A stretch of DNA of 64,000 nucleotides from Zoogloea oleivorans. Its GTDB lineage: Bacteria > Pseudomonadota > Gammaproteobacteria > Burkholderiales > Rhodocyclaceae. The stretch is taken from contig NZ_SDKK01000013.1 of assembly GCF_008107625.1 (NCBI RefSeq), positions 1 through 64,000 of the forward strand, read 5' to 3'. This document shows positions 1-8,178 of this stretch, in pieces. The notes under the pieces were generated by a model. That model did no database searches. It was not told the DNA's origin and saw only the letters and a list, made by a program, of their open reading frames with translations. The position numbers were made by a program, and so were the translations under genes. Each line of letters opens with the position of its first letter. Position 1 is the stretch's first letter.

Positions 1-280
1 TTCAGTCTAGAGCGCGCCAACCTCAACTTTCAGCTACTGGACACCTGAGGCTTCCCGGTCTTCTACGCAGAGGCAGGCCCTTTGGCGCCCGGGGACCTCC
101 GGCGTAGCTGGCGAGGGTGTCGTTCAGCAGAATTTGCCACTGAGGGGTAGTTAACCGAAGTATTGCAGACGGAAATAGCCTGCAGGCCGAACGGCAGCAA
201 AGGCCGATCACCAGTCCGTCACCGCTCCAAACCTTAGCTGGATCAGATGGCAAGCACACCAAGGAGAAATTTCCTGAACG
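1..280. other. Left edge, no supportable gene
   Basis: I see no credible gene here. A 79-codon minus-strand open frame (23-262) has no recognisable motif or clear ribosome site and reads like low-complexity Arg/Pro/Leu sequence. The stretch may be the 3' flank of the endonuclease gene that ends at 281 or a mobile-element remnant. Confidence 0.4.
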
Positions 281-1105
281 TCAGCCACAGGCCGCCTTGA
301 GCTTGGCCGCCTCCGTCACCCATGGATTGCCCCTGCCCTGCCAACGGACGATGCGCGTGTTGCGCTCCCGCTCCCAATCATCCACCGGGTAGGTCTTGGC
401 CCAGGCACACATCAGCTTCTTGTCCTGGCTGCTCAAGTTCAGCTTGTAGGTTTCGTACATATAGAGCGTGATCCGAGCCGCCCGCCCACGGACTTCTGTC
501 CGAGGCTGCGCACGGCGTCCCTTGAAGTCGACAATGGTCTGACACGCCCCGTACATAGGCTCCGGGTGCGAGGTCCAGGCGGAGTAAGGAAAGTTGCTCC
601 GGTCACCATTCACCTCGCCCACGGCTGGCACTAGGTTGATCAAATCCCCCTCGGCCATCTGAAATACCGGGTCCGTCGCCGTGCAGTTCGCTCGCCCGCC
701 GCTCTGCCAACACTTGCGTTGCTGGCCCAACACCCAGGCCGGCACAACATGCTCCCACTCAATGCGGCTGGCCCGCTCGAAGCTCTTCCTCGGCCGGTAG
801 CCGCAGCCATCTAAATCGACAGCGTTGCCGCTGTAGCGGCAGCCGCAGTAGAAATCCTCTTCCATCCCCGCGAACACACTCGGCAGCACCTTCTTCGCGC
901 CAGCGAAGTCTCGATGTCCGACGGCCTTCTTGCCATAAACGAGCGCAGAAAGACTGGAAGATGCCGTGCTGACTGACGGGGGCATCTTGATCGGCCTGGC
1001 CTGATCGGCGACAGGCCTTTCGGAAGGGATACGAACTGGCGGGAGGTATGGTGCAGACGTACAAGCGGCCAACAGGGTGGCGAACAGCAGCAAGGCATAG
1101 GGCAT
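281..1105 (-). CDS. Endonuclease I-family nuclease, predicted lipoprotein
   Basis: Predicted secreted or periplasmic DNA/RNA endonuclease of the EndA/NucM (endonuclease I) family, about 274 residues. The core carries the family signature: an EWEHVVPA block with the catalytic His, then a Cys-rich patch, then NGDRSN, which supplies metal and phosphate ligands. The N-terminus from ATG at 1105 is a hydrophobic leader ending in LLAAC, a lipobox, so the mature protein is probably a lipoprotein. The frame stays open to 1174, but the extra residues would sit before the signal peptide, so 1105 is preferred. It is last in a minus-strand group with two small Cys-rich proteins (1190-1590). Family knowledge suggests breakdown of extracellular nucleic acid or a barrier to incoming DNA; which applies here is not visible. 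Confidence 0.8.
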   Translation of the reverse strand: MPYALLLFATLLAACTSAPYLPPVRIPSERPVADQARPIKMPPSVSTASSSLSALVYGKKAVGHRDFAGAKKVLPSVFAGMEEDFYCGCRYSGNAVDLDGCGYRPRKSFERASRIEWEHVVPAWVLGQQRKCWQSGGRANCTATDPVFQMAEGDLINLVPAVGEVNGDRSNFPYSAWTSHPEPMYGACQTIVDFKGRRAQPRTEVRGRAARITLYMYETYKLNLSSQDKKLMCAWAKTYPVDDWERERNTRIVRWQGRGNPWVTEAAKLKAACG

Positions 1106-1189
1106 CGGCGGCAGTCTACGCAGAGGCAGCGCACCGGGCAACCTTAGCCTGGGACTCTCCCGGTCTGGTGACACCCGACTTTCAGCACG

Positions 1190-1375
1190 TCAAACCTCGC
1201 GCGATTGCGGAGACTCACTGCGCCGCTTGGCGGCCGTAGCCATTGAGGAATAGACAACGCCGCAGCGGGGGCACGCCTCAGTGGCGCCGAAGTCTCGGCT
1301 GGAGCGGATGTAGTGGCAACGGGGACACTGAACGACTTCCCCCGCGGCCAGCTGGTATTGGCTGGCGGCAGTCAT
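1190..1375 (-). CDS. Small zinc-ribbon protein
   Basis: A protein of about 61 residues with two CPRC knuckles (CPRCHYIR and CPRCGVVY) spaced as in a rubredoxin-like zinc ribbon, probably binding one Zn. The ATG at 1375 overlaps the stop of the upstream gene (1372-1374) in an ATGA arrangement, suggesting translational coupling; an in-frame start at 1411 would lengthen it by 12 residues inside that gene. The basic Ser/Arg-rich tail has no recognised domain. It sits between a small exported protein and the endonuclease I-like gene. Function unknown. Confidence 0.6.
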   Translation of the reverse strand: MTAASQYQLAAGEVVQCPRCHYIRSSRDFGATEACPRCGVVYSSMATAAKRRSESPQSREV

Positions 1376-1590
1376 CCTCGCGTGACCTCCGTAGCGCGGC
1401 GCGGGGCACATTTGCCGTTCGGAAGTCGATAGCCACCACCGCCCCGGCAGCCGCAGCCACTACAGGCCCTCATCAGCTCGCCGTGAAGCAGCCCGGCAAA
1501 AATCGAAATGCGCTGATCCACCCGCGACTCCCCTGCCTGGGCTGAGCCGCACAATCCGGTAACCAGCATTGCCACAAGAAACGCCTTCAC
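1372..1590 (-). CDS. Small exported Cys/Gly-rich protein
   Basis: A 72-residue protein with a clear Sec signal peptide (MKAFLVAMLVTGLCGSAQA, cleavage after AQA). The mature part ends in a compact Cys/Gly motif (CSGCGCRGGGGYRLPNGKCA), likely disulfide-bonded or metal-binding. It is first in the group ending with the endonuclease I-like gene and overlaps the next gene by 4 bases. I recall small proteins of this style next to exported nucleases in betaproteobacteria but cannot name a family. A periplasmic location is the only functional inference. Confidence 0.55.
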   Translation of the reverse strand: MKAFLVAMLVTGLCGSAQAGESRVDQRISIFAGLLHGELMRACSGCGCRGGGGYRLPNGKCAPRRATEVTRG

Positions 1591-1780
1591 GAGTTCATCC
1601 TCCTATCGACAGATCAAGGCATGACGCTATCAATACTGAATGCCATCGTCAAATAAATATTACATATCCATTTTCCGGCACCTGGGGAGTCCTTGGGGCT
1701 GTTGATGGGGGAATCTCAACAGAAACGGTGCGTGGCAGGATCGCATCAGCCTAAAACCTAGAGCCCGGCGCCCCGATGAA

Positions 1781-2086
1781 GTGACGCATGTCACTCATTT
1801 TGAGCTGAGCACTGCCATGACCCTGCTCGACGCGACAGGTATATTGGGAGCGGTCCCGCTCGCCAAACGCCGAATCGTGTATCGCCCAAAGACAGAAGAG
1901 TCGGATGACGCCATGCGTCAGCGCATCGTGCGCATTGCTCAGCGAAGCGGCATCGAGCTTGCTGTGAAATCCAGGATTCTGGATCCGCTGGGGATTGCGA
2001 ATCTGCAGGTCGCGTCGCGGGAGGCGCTGTTTGCCATAGAGCAGATGCTTCACGTTCTGACCCTCTACGAAGCGCAGGGAGCCTGA
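1781..2086 (+). CDS. Hypothetical protein, 101 aa
   Basis: A short protein starting at GTG 1781 (an internal ATG lies 12 codons in). No signal peptide or membrane segment. The sequence is charged and probably mostly helical, with no motif I recognise. Codon use and amino-acid balance look like a real gene, and a rho-independent terminator follows at 2198. It is a single-gene unit diverging from the exported-protein group on its left. Function unknown. Confidence 0.5.
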   Translation: MTHVTHFELSTAMTLLDATGILGAVPLAKRRIVYRPKTEESDDAMRQRIVRIAQRSGIELAVKSRILDPLGIANLQVASREALFAIEQMLHVLTLYEAQGA

Positions 2087-2197
2087 GCATCATTTGCGCC
2101 GCAATTTTGTATGCGACTGTACATCCTGATTCGAGGTGCCCATAAGAGCGCCACGACGGCCAGCCTCTGCAGGGGTCAGGCCACAAACCAACACTCT

Positions 2198-2220
2198 TCC
2201 CGCTTAGGCGGGATTTTTTT
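2198..2220 (+). terminator. Rho-independent terminator
   Basis: A perfect 6-bp stem (TCCCGC/GCGGGA) with a TTAG loop is followed directly by seven T. It lies about 110 bases after the stop of the 101-residue gene and reads in the same direction. It also separates that gene from the convergent SRAP gene. Confidence 0.8.
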
Positions 2221-2286
2221 CATTCGAAAGCTGGCCAAGGCCGTGAGCCTATCTTGGCCCTGTGATCGCGCATCGGATGTCGCCCG

Positions 2287-2934
2287 TCAGAACAGGGAGT
2301 CTGTCGCACGCGCAACCGACAGCGGATCGGGCTGCACCCGCAGAATATCCGCTTCGGTTGGCCTGAGCATCGCCCGCGCCGCCGCCTCCGATCTCGCGCG
2401 CAACCAGTCGCCCCAAGCATCCTCCGGCAGGATCACTACCGAGCGTTTTTCGTCCGCCGGCTTATGGAAACGCTGCATGACGGGGTGACCATCGGCATTG
2501 ATGGTGAGCATCGACATCGACCAGGACGGAAGCCCACTCTCCTTGATGCCCCGCTCCCAGATGCCGGCAATCCCCATGGGCTTGCCGTCCGCGCGTTCGA
2601 TCCGCCAACGGATTGCTTTCCCGGATTCGTAGCAGGGCTCGTAGATCGCGCTCGCCGGAATAATGCAGAGCTGGCCCCGGCGCCAGGCATCGCGGAAGGA
2701 TGGCTTCTCTCCAACGGTTTCCGTGCGGGCGTTGTAGGTGGATCGCGTGATCTTCGCGTCCTTCGCCCAACTGGGAATCAGCCCGAAGCTCGCCGGTACC
2801 CACATTCGTGGCGCGAAGTTGGTGACGATGGGCACGATCGAGCCCGGGTAGGCCTCGCCATAGTCAAAGTCGGGCGGTGGCAGCGGGAGAGCCATGAGTT
2901 CTTCCCGCGCGGAAGGTCGGTAGTTCGCGCACAT
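2287..2934 (-). CDS. yedK: SRAP domain protein (YedK/HMCES family)
   Basis: SOS response-associated peptidase-like protein, 215 residues, full length for the family. Family members cross-link covalently to abasic sites in single-stranded DNA through Cys2 and shield them from cleavage. The known active-site residues are all visible: Cys2 straight after Met, Asn68 (STYNART), Glu99 (SAIYEPC) and His157 (QRFHKP). It lies next to the remnant of umuC (2960-3442), the usual partner of yedK-like genes in mobile SOS cassettes, so an SOS-type mutagenesis module has lost its polymerase here. No LexA box was identified by eye. Confidence 0.9.
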   Translation of the reverse strand: MCANYRPSAREELMALPLPPPDFDYGEAYPGSIVPIVTNFAPRMWVPASFGLIPSWAKDAKITRSTYNARTETVGEKPSFRDAWRRGQLCIIPASAIYEPCYESGKAIRWRIERADGKPMGIAGIWERGIKESGLPSWSMSMLTINADGHPVMQRFHKPADEKRSVVILPEDAWGDWLRARSEAAARAMLRPTEADILRVQPDPLSVARATDSLF

Positions 2935-2959
2935 GGGCGAAGCGTACGCCCGACGCCCG

Positions 2960-3442
2960 CTACCGGGCCAGCACCACCGGCAGTTCGTTCCAGTTCGTCG
3001 TCCAGGCCGGTGACAAGCGCTCCCGGCGCATTCGCCAGTCTTGCTGCAGCCCCGTTGCGAGCGGCTTCAAGGTGCCCCGTCCCCAGCGGGCGTTGATCCG
3101 ATCCATGGTGTGCATCAGCGCCGCCGATCTTGCCTCGGTGGCGTCGTCAGCCAGCAGACTGCCTTGCTGCCGCCGACGAGGCTCCAGCCCGGACAACAAC
3201 ACGCCGGCCTTTTGGTAAGCGAATCCGGGTCGGTAGATACGCTTGAGCCCTTCCAGGGCGGCGCCGATCAGTGCCCGGGTGTCGCTCGACGGTTCGGCCA
3301 GCGGCATCGTGATGCTCCGCTGGTACTGAGGATCCTGCGGCTTGAAGGGGTTGCTGCGAATCGACACGGTGATGGCCGCCGCCGTGCAGGCTTGTGCCCG
3401 GAGCTTTTCGGCGGCCCGGGTCGTGTGGCTGGCCACCGATTC
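2960..3442 (-). pseudogene. umuC: umuC 3' remnant (Pol V, DUF4113 end)
   Basis: Only about the last 160 codons of a DNA polymerase V catalytic subunit remain. The surviving part matches the little-finger and C-terminal DUF4113 region: RAAEKLRAQ, then IRSNPFKP, ITMPLAEPSSDTRALI, LKRIYRPGFAYQKAGVLL and the WTTNWNELP ending. The palm and catalytic residues are absent. At about 3443 the coding sense flips to a plus-strand IS5-type transposase 3' end, so the gene was broken by insertion and loss. The frame stays open by chance into the reverse of the transposase, which explains the odd first residues of the 188-codon frame. It cannot encode a polymerase. Confidence 0.85.
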
Positions 3443-3716
3443 AGCCAGCCAGCGGAAACGAAAGCGTGTTGAGGAGGTCTTCGGCTGGCTCAAGACTGTG
3501 GGCGGAATGAGAAAGAAGCGCTTCATCGGAAAAGCCCGAACCCAGATTGCCGCCTACCTGTCGGCGGCAGTGTACAACATGCTGCGGATTGCGAAATTGC
3601 GCCGCCGGGAGTGCGGCATGATGCGGCTCCCTGAATCGAGTGAGAGCCCATTTACTGGGCCATTCGATGGACATCTAATCGGGATTGAGAATCCAATTTC
3701 GGAAATGAGGTCATGA
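3443..3716 (+). mobile_element. IS5-family transposase 3' remnant
   Basis: C-terminal piece of an IS5-family DDE transposase. The block RKRVEEVFGWLKTVGGMRK followed by RFIGKARTQ and AAYLSAAVYNMLRIAKL is the region around the catalytic Glu in the IS1182/IS5-like group. The first two thirds of the transposase and the left terminal repeat are missing, and the left edge abuts the truncated umuC. I could not pick out a terminal inverted repeat to the right. Immobile relic. Confidence 0.75.
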
Positions 3717-4208
3717 GAAGTCGAATGGTGGGGGCCACTGCTAGCGCCGTTTCTCAAGTTTGTGCACCGGCCTGCTAGCTTGCCCAGGCCGCCCGCGATG
3801 CGGACAAGCCCTTGCCTGGCAAGGATTGTCTTCCCCCTTCAATGCCCTGTTAAAACCGGTTGCCTCGCCACTATTTAACGCTAATTCTGTGAATTAGTAC
3901 CAGTCACCTACTCTCAAGCAAAAGGGATGCGGTGTCGATACTTTTCCTGAGCTTACAGTGAATAACCCAAAGGCCAGCATCCTCCACAAACTAGGACTCC
4001 GACCGTGGTGGTGGTCATCTCCGTAACCATCCTTAATGCTATCTGCCCTCTATCTATCGTGAGGTTAAACAATACCAACTGGCTACTATTTGCAGCCAAT
4101 TTCGCAGACTGTCCGACTGGTCAACCGACTCGCATGCGAATTCAAGGACCGGTGGAAGCGCATCATCTGTCCTGTCCATGACATCGCGCTCAATGAGAGG
4201 CCCCGATC
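3717..4208. other. Gene-free AT-richer stretch
   Basis: About 490 bases without a credible gene. It marks the switch from GC-rich remnants to the lower-GC TerB/YkgJ unit. The one clear element is a 7-bp palindrome at 3881-3897, listed separately. The promoter of the unit starting at 4209 probably lies here, but no convincing -35/-10 pair stands out. Confidence 0.5.
3881..3897. promoter_or_regulatory. 7-bp inverted repeat, possible operator
   Basis: CTAATTC, a 3-base spacer (TGT), then GAATTAG: a perfect dyad with no T-run after it, so not a terminator. It sits about 310 bases upstream of the first gene of the 4.2-6.8 kb unit. An operator role is only an inference. Confidence 0.3.
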
Positions 4209-4409
4209 ATGCCCATCAAACCCTCCGCGCAAACTTACCGCTGTCCAGCCTGCAACTGGTCTAAGACCGTTGTCCCCAACGGCGACGCCCTCATACCCGG
4301 TGACATTTCCAGCGCATGCCCAAAATGCGGACACAAACAACTTGAATCTAAAAAAGCCTCAGCAATCTTAGAAGCCTTTACGTCGTTAATAGACGTAATA
4401 AGGCATTGA
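4209..4409 (+). CDS. Small zinc-ribbon protein
   Basis: A 66-residue protein with CPAC near residue 12 and CPKCG near residue 37, a typical two-knuckle zinc ribbon, followed by a short helical tail. Spacing to the TerB-like gene is 84 bases and the strand and lower GC agree, so it is probably the first gene of the 4.2-6.8 kb unit. Family knowledge gives no specific role; nucleic-acid or protein contact is usual for such ribbons. Confidence 0.55.
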   Translation: MPIKPSAQTYRCPACNWSKTVVPNGDALIPGDISSACPKCGHKQLESKKASAILEAFTSLIDVIRH

Positions 4410-4493
4410 GCGTACCTCTGCAGAACCTGTGGTCCACTAGCCACTAAACTTCGCGCAATCAAATATATACACCCTCAATCATAAGGAAATTCC

Positions 4494-4883
4494 ATGTACC
4501 TTAACATGCTCAAGCAAGAAGAAAAGTCGGCTTTCTACTCTTTGGCACACGCCTTGGCTGTTTCACACGAAGGCATATCCGAGGCAGAGCACAACGTTCT
4601 CAACAGTACCCTGCAGGAAATGGGAATTTCCAAGCCAGCTCAATTGCTAGACGTCAAGGAAGCCTGCACAGTTTTCGTATCAAATGCATCTAAAAGAATC
4701 GCGCTATTGGAGTTATTGCTGATTGCATTGGTGGACGATGACTTCGCCGACGACGAAGAAACCATGGTCAGCAAAATAGTTGATTACTTCGGTTTCGATA
4801 CAAGCAATATCGACCGCGCAGCAAGCTGGGCGGAAAGCATCCTCGCCGGTCACAGGAGTGGCCTGCGCTTTATCCAAGGCTAG
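4494..4883 (+). CDS. TerB-like domain protein
   Basis: A 129-residue all-helical acidic protein. The stretch LLLIALVDDDFADDEETMVSKI followed by a second helix is the hallmark of the TerB/DjlA-type fold, where acidic residues in paired helices bind metal. The N-terminal helix pair (FYSLAHALAVSHEGISEAEHNVL) repeats the same pattern. TerB proteins occur in tellurite/stress and phage-response complexes at the membrane. A ribosome site (AAGGAAAT) precedes ATG 4494, and the next gene begins 2 bases after the stop, so they are translationally linked. Function in this unit is unknown. Confidence 0.65.
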   Translation: MYLNMLKQEEKSAFYSLAHALAVSHEGISEAEHNVLNSTLQEMGISKPAQLLDVKEACTVFVSNASKRIALLELLLIALVDDDFADDEETMVSKIVDYFGFDTSNIDRAASWAESILAGHRSGLRFIQG

Positions 4884-4885
4884 CA

Positions 4886-5179
4886 GTGGCATTTCCTTGC
4901 TCTGGATGTGGGCTCTGCTGTCATCACGTGGATAGAAGCGAAGTTACCCTTCCACTGGACCGCGGCGATGGTATTTGTCGTTACCTTGATTGTGTCAGCA
5001 ATCGTTGCAGGATCTATACCAACCGCCCATTATTCTGCCGAATAGACGACTCCTTTCCTCTTTTCGCAGAAAAGATGACTCTTTCGGAGTTCTACCGCGT
5101 CAATGCTGACGTATGCAACTGGCTCCAGAACGAGCACTCGGCACCCACGTCAATGCGAATCAAACTTTCGGAGAAATAA
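4886..5179 (+). CDS. YkgJ-family cysteine-cluster protein
   Basis: A 97-residue protein from GTG 4886. It opens with CSGCGLCCHHV and continues with CRYLDC, CRIY and FCRID, the Cys spacing of the YkgJ/Fe-S-or-zinc cluster family (CxxCxxCC). The family is thought to bind a metal cluster and is often found beside redox or modification enzymes. The start sits 2 bases behind the TerB-like gene and the stop just before the ribosome site of the next gene, so it is embedded in the operon. It is short for the family and may be just the cluster core. Confidence 0.7.
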   Translation: MAFPCSGCGLCCHHVDRSEVTLPLDRGDGICRYLDCVSNRCRIYTNRPLFCRIDDSFPLFAEKMTLSEFYRVNADVCNWLQNEHSAPTSMRIKLSEK

Positions 5180-5181
5180 TC

Positions 5182-6306
5182 ATGCCTATCCCGTTCATTA
5201 TCGGTGGCGCCGCTCTTGCGGCGGGTCTCTTTGGCGCAAAAAAAGGCATGGATGCCAAGAAGAACTATGCAAAGGCCAAGAACCTAGTCGAAGACGCACT
5301 GGAAGACATGGAGGCATCCCAAAAGCGTCTGGAGAAACAAAGAGAGAGAACATCAAAGGGCCTGAAGAAACTTGGCGAGATTCGTCTAAATGCCGAAGCC
5401 GGACTGATGCGCAGGTTTGTCGATACGATCAAGCAGGTCAACAAAGTCACCTACAAACCTATCACTTTAGGTGGTGTTCAGGTCCACATTAGCCCTCCCG
5501 ACTTGCAGGCGATGGAAGTTAGCTCCTATACAGCAGCCGATCTGCTCAAAGATGGCATTAGTGCCCTTTCTTCAGGGGTACTTACTGGCATTGGGGCTGG
5601 GGGGCTTGCATCCTCCATAGGAGTCGCTTCTACGGGTACGGCGATAGGAACTCTGTCGGGTGTCGCCGCAACAAACGCGACCTTAGCCTGGCTGGGTGGT
5701 GGCTCCCTGGCCGCCGGAGGAATGGGTATGGCGGGGGGAACAGCGGTACTCGGCGGAGCGATCGCCGGCCCTGTCATTGCTGTCATTGGCTACTCTGCTG
5801 CCAAGAAATCGGAGCGCGCCCTAAGCGACGCTTTCGAGAAAGAAGCTGAGATCCGGGAAGGAACGGAGCAGATCGAGAACGGCATTCAGGTTCTTTCCAG
5901 TATCAAAGAACGTTGTGACGAAATGTCCGAAGTCATTCTCGGCGTAGCTCAGCGCTTCAAACTCATTCTTGAAAAAGCGGAGTCGATGATGCAAGACAAG
6001 CACCAGCAGTTTGCCTTGCTGGAAGAAGAGGTTCAACGACGCAAAGAGGAAGATGACAGAAAGGGAGTGATTACCAAGGTTCTCAGCCGACTTCGCGGCA
6101 ATAAATCTGGCTACAGCTACCCTGATCCCTTTGACTTCAACAACTTCTCGGAACAGGAGAAACAACTATATTCCATGCTGACCGCCTTCGGATACGCTCT
6201 CTACTCGTTGCTCAAAGTCAAGGTACTTGACGACGATGGCGCAGTCACAGAAGAAAGCACTGCTGCAGTGGAAGAAGCTCGCGACATCATTAGGAGTGCA
6301 GAATGA
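5182..6306 (+). CDS. Gly-rich membrane/coiled-coil protein, unknown
   Basis: About 374 residues from ATG 5182, which has a good ribosome site (CGGAGAAAT); an upstream in-frame ATG lies inside the preceding gene and is unlikely. Layout: short hydrophobic Gly/Ala N-terminus (IPFIIGGAALAAGLFGA), coiled coil of roughly 60 residues rich in Lys/Glu, a long Gly/Ala/Ser hydrophobic block around residues 110-200 with glycine-zipper spacing, a second long coiled coil, then an acidic tail. This resembles a pore- or membrane-inserting protein with helical arms. It overlaps the next gene by 4 bases. I do not recognise the family. Secondary structure and context fit a membrane effector or stress complex, but that is inference. 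Confidence 0.6.
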   Translation: MPIPFIIGGAALAAGLFGAKKGMDAKKNYAKAKNLVEDALEDMEASQKRLEKQRERTSKGLKKLGEIRLNAEAGLMRRFVDTIKQVNKVTYKPITLGGVQVHISPPDLQAMEVSSYTAADLLKDGISALSSGVLTGIGAGGLASSIGVASTGTAIGTLSGVAATNATLAWLGGGSLAAGGMGMAGGTAVLGGAIAGPVIAVIGYSAAKKSERALSDAFEKEAEIREGTEQIENGIQVLSSIKERCDEMSEVILGVAQRFKLILEKAESMMQDKHQQFALLEEEVQRRKEEDDRKGVITKVLSRLRGNKSGYSYPDPFDFNNFSEQEKQLYSMLTAFGYALYSLLKVKVLDDDGAVTEESTAAVEEARDIIRSAE

Positions 6307-6833
6307 AAAATTCGTTGGGAAATTTGGTTGCCGGTTTCAATAAGATTGCTGGAGACCGAACTGGAACAAAATCTACCAAGGACAACACCGGTCCGAACTC
6401 GGGTAGCCCTTACAATGAGCATGCCACCCGCACAAGTTCGACATCCTTGATCAGCAGTCTCGGCGGCCTTCCTTCTCATGTGGCCACGGGGGTAACCGAC
6501 GTCGTCAATAACGTCACTGACTACCTCAAAGTTGCCGAACAGGAGAAAACCAAGCGCACTGATATCAAGGCGCGCAGAGATGTTGCCTTGGCTTCAATCA
6601 AAGCGCAGCGCAAGGTCTTCTCGGAGCTAATGCAGTACACGTTTCAAGAACGTGCGGCAGTACTGCAAAAGCAGTTTGAAACGCTCGATAAAGCGCTCGA
6701 AAGCGGCAACGTCGAAGTGGCAGCTCTGTCATTGAACTCGATGGTCTCCGTCATTCAGTCCTCGCCTTTCAAGACCATTCAGGAAATGCAGCAAGCACTG
6801 GGAAACAAAGACTTCGTCGTTCGTCTGGAATAG
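6303..6833 (+). CDS. Helical protein of unknown function
   Basis: A 176-residue protein whose ATG overlaps the stop of the preceding gene (ATGA), so the two are almost certainly co-translated. The first 60 residues are Ser/Thr/Gly-rich and probably disordered; the remainder is charged helix (VAEQEKTKRTDIKARRD and QKQFETLDKALESG). No signal peptide or catalytic motif. It is the last gene of the unit; the sequence becomes GC-rich and degenerate straight after it. Probably a partner of the Gly-rich coiled-coil protein. Confidence 0.55.
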   Translation: MKNSLGNLVAGFNKIAGDRTGTKSTKDNTGPNSGSPYNEHATRTSSTSLISSLGGLPSHVATGVTDVVNNVTDYLKVAEQEKTKRTDIKARRDVALASIKAQRKVFSELMQYTFQERAAVLQKQFETLDKALESGNVEVAALSLNSMVSVIQSSPFKTIQEMQQALGNKDFVVRLE

Positions 6834-6838
6834 CAGCT

Positions 6839-7150
6839 CGCGGTGCCCGTGGGGTGACGAAGGTCTTCACCAGCACCGGGGCGCCTAATCAGCTTGATGT
6901 TGTCGAAGTAGCAGACGTTGTACAACCTGCCGCTGAGGGCGCCGGAGCAAGGGTGGAATGGAAGTCGAACTGAAGGTGTTCGAGCAGGGTCGAGCGCGGC
7001 GACATCTCGATTTGCGTCGAGATCTGGTCTTCCGACTGCAACTGGTCCTTGGTCTCGGTGCCGACGATGATCAGTTGCTGGCGGAGCGCAGAGCGGCGGG
7101 GATGAGCTTGTCGGCGTTCATGTCGCCCTTGTTATGGATCGGGACCGTTT
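6839..7150. other. Degenerate coding remnant, unidentified
   Basis: GC-rich sequence in which the minus strand gives protein-like pieces in more than one frame, for example EMSPRSTLLEHLQFDFHST and, after a frame change, YFDNIKLIRRPGAG. It looks like a broken gene, but I could not name the family. The plus-strand 64-codon frame at 6958 has no supporting signal. Confidence 0.3.
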
Positions 7151-7206
7151 AGGAAACCCGGGGCGATTCATTCCTTCCAGGAGAGTGCCAAGAAGGACGG
7201 GGCGGC

Positions 7207-8020
7207 ATGAACAAGAAGGCATTTATCACCGGCGCTAGCCGGGGCATTGGGCAAGGCAACGGCGCTAGCCTTCGCGTGAGCTAGTTACAATCTGGTCATC
7301 AGCGCCCGCACGCTGGAGACGGTGAGCGGCACTGCCATGCCCTGCATCGTTCTAACGGAACTGCCCTACCCGGCCGCCTAGCGGCGACCGCGACCGAGAT
7401 ACGTGATTTGCGCCGGTGAGTTCGGAAAATCCGCCTGGATCTGCTCAATGACATCGCGGTGCTGTCTGCTATCGAGGTGGCCCTGCGGGCATTCGGCCGG
7501 ATCGTTTTGCTGGCGAACAATGCGGTCAACCAGGGAGTGACTTCAACCTGCCCTTCCTTTGACTGGAGCCCACGACCTTTAAGCGGGTGTGCCAAGGTTA
7601 TGTGATGGTCCCCTTACTTGTTCACTCGGGCCATCGTCGCCGGGATGCTGGAAATCGGTGGCGGCAACATCATCAACGTGACCTACGGAGCGGGAGAGAG
7701 CGATCCCCCGGTTCCAGCCACGGGGGCTATGCCTACGGTGCCGGCGAGGCCCCGTGTCGCGCCTGTCGAGGGTGCTGGTCACCGAACTCGGCGGACAGGG
7801 CATCCGCGCCTTCATGCCAAACTCAAGGGAGTCGAAACGGAAGCTCTGCAGGCCACCATGGGGTGCAAGGCGTCCAAGCCCTCGGCGGCCGGGTCGCTCC
7901 GCCCCAGTTTCCCGCTGACGTCATGGTCTGGCTGGCCAGTTCAACAGAGGCCGATACCCTCCAGAAACGCACTCTGAACGCCCAGAGCCTGGCCCGGGAG
8001 CATGGTCTTTGGGGATGCGA
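7207..8020 (+). pseudogene. Frameshifted short-chain dehydrogenase
   Basis: The start has a good ribosome site and the SDR nucleotide-binding signature (KAFITGASRGIG). Within 30 codons the frame breaks. Later pieces in different frames match SDR landmarks: a NN-like segment, a region resembling VLVTELGGQGIRAFMP (the 'vtkalA.el...gIrvn.v.PG' part) and a C-terminal piece PADVMVWLASSTEA followed by TLNAQ. Several indels and stops separate them. A dead gene, probably of the fabG/3-oxoacyl reductase type. Confidence 0.7.
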
Positions 8021-8178
8021 AAGCGGAGCCGAGGATTGAGCCGCATGCCCTCGGTTTGTTGGTCGTCCCCTGATGTCGCAGTACTTGCTCAGTTTGCGAC
8101 TTGTTTCCTCTGGCTCGCTATCCCGACTGCATCTGGGTGTCCCGCTCGTCTATGATTTCGGCTTGAAAACGGGATGAG

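Noticed and set aside
3881-3897. Terminator
   Set aside because: The dyad is AT-rich with no T-run and no gene ending before it.
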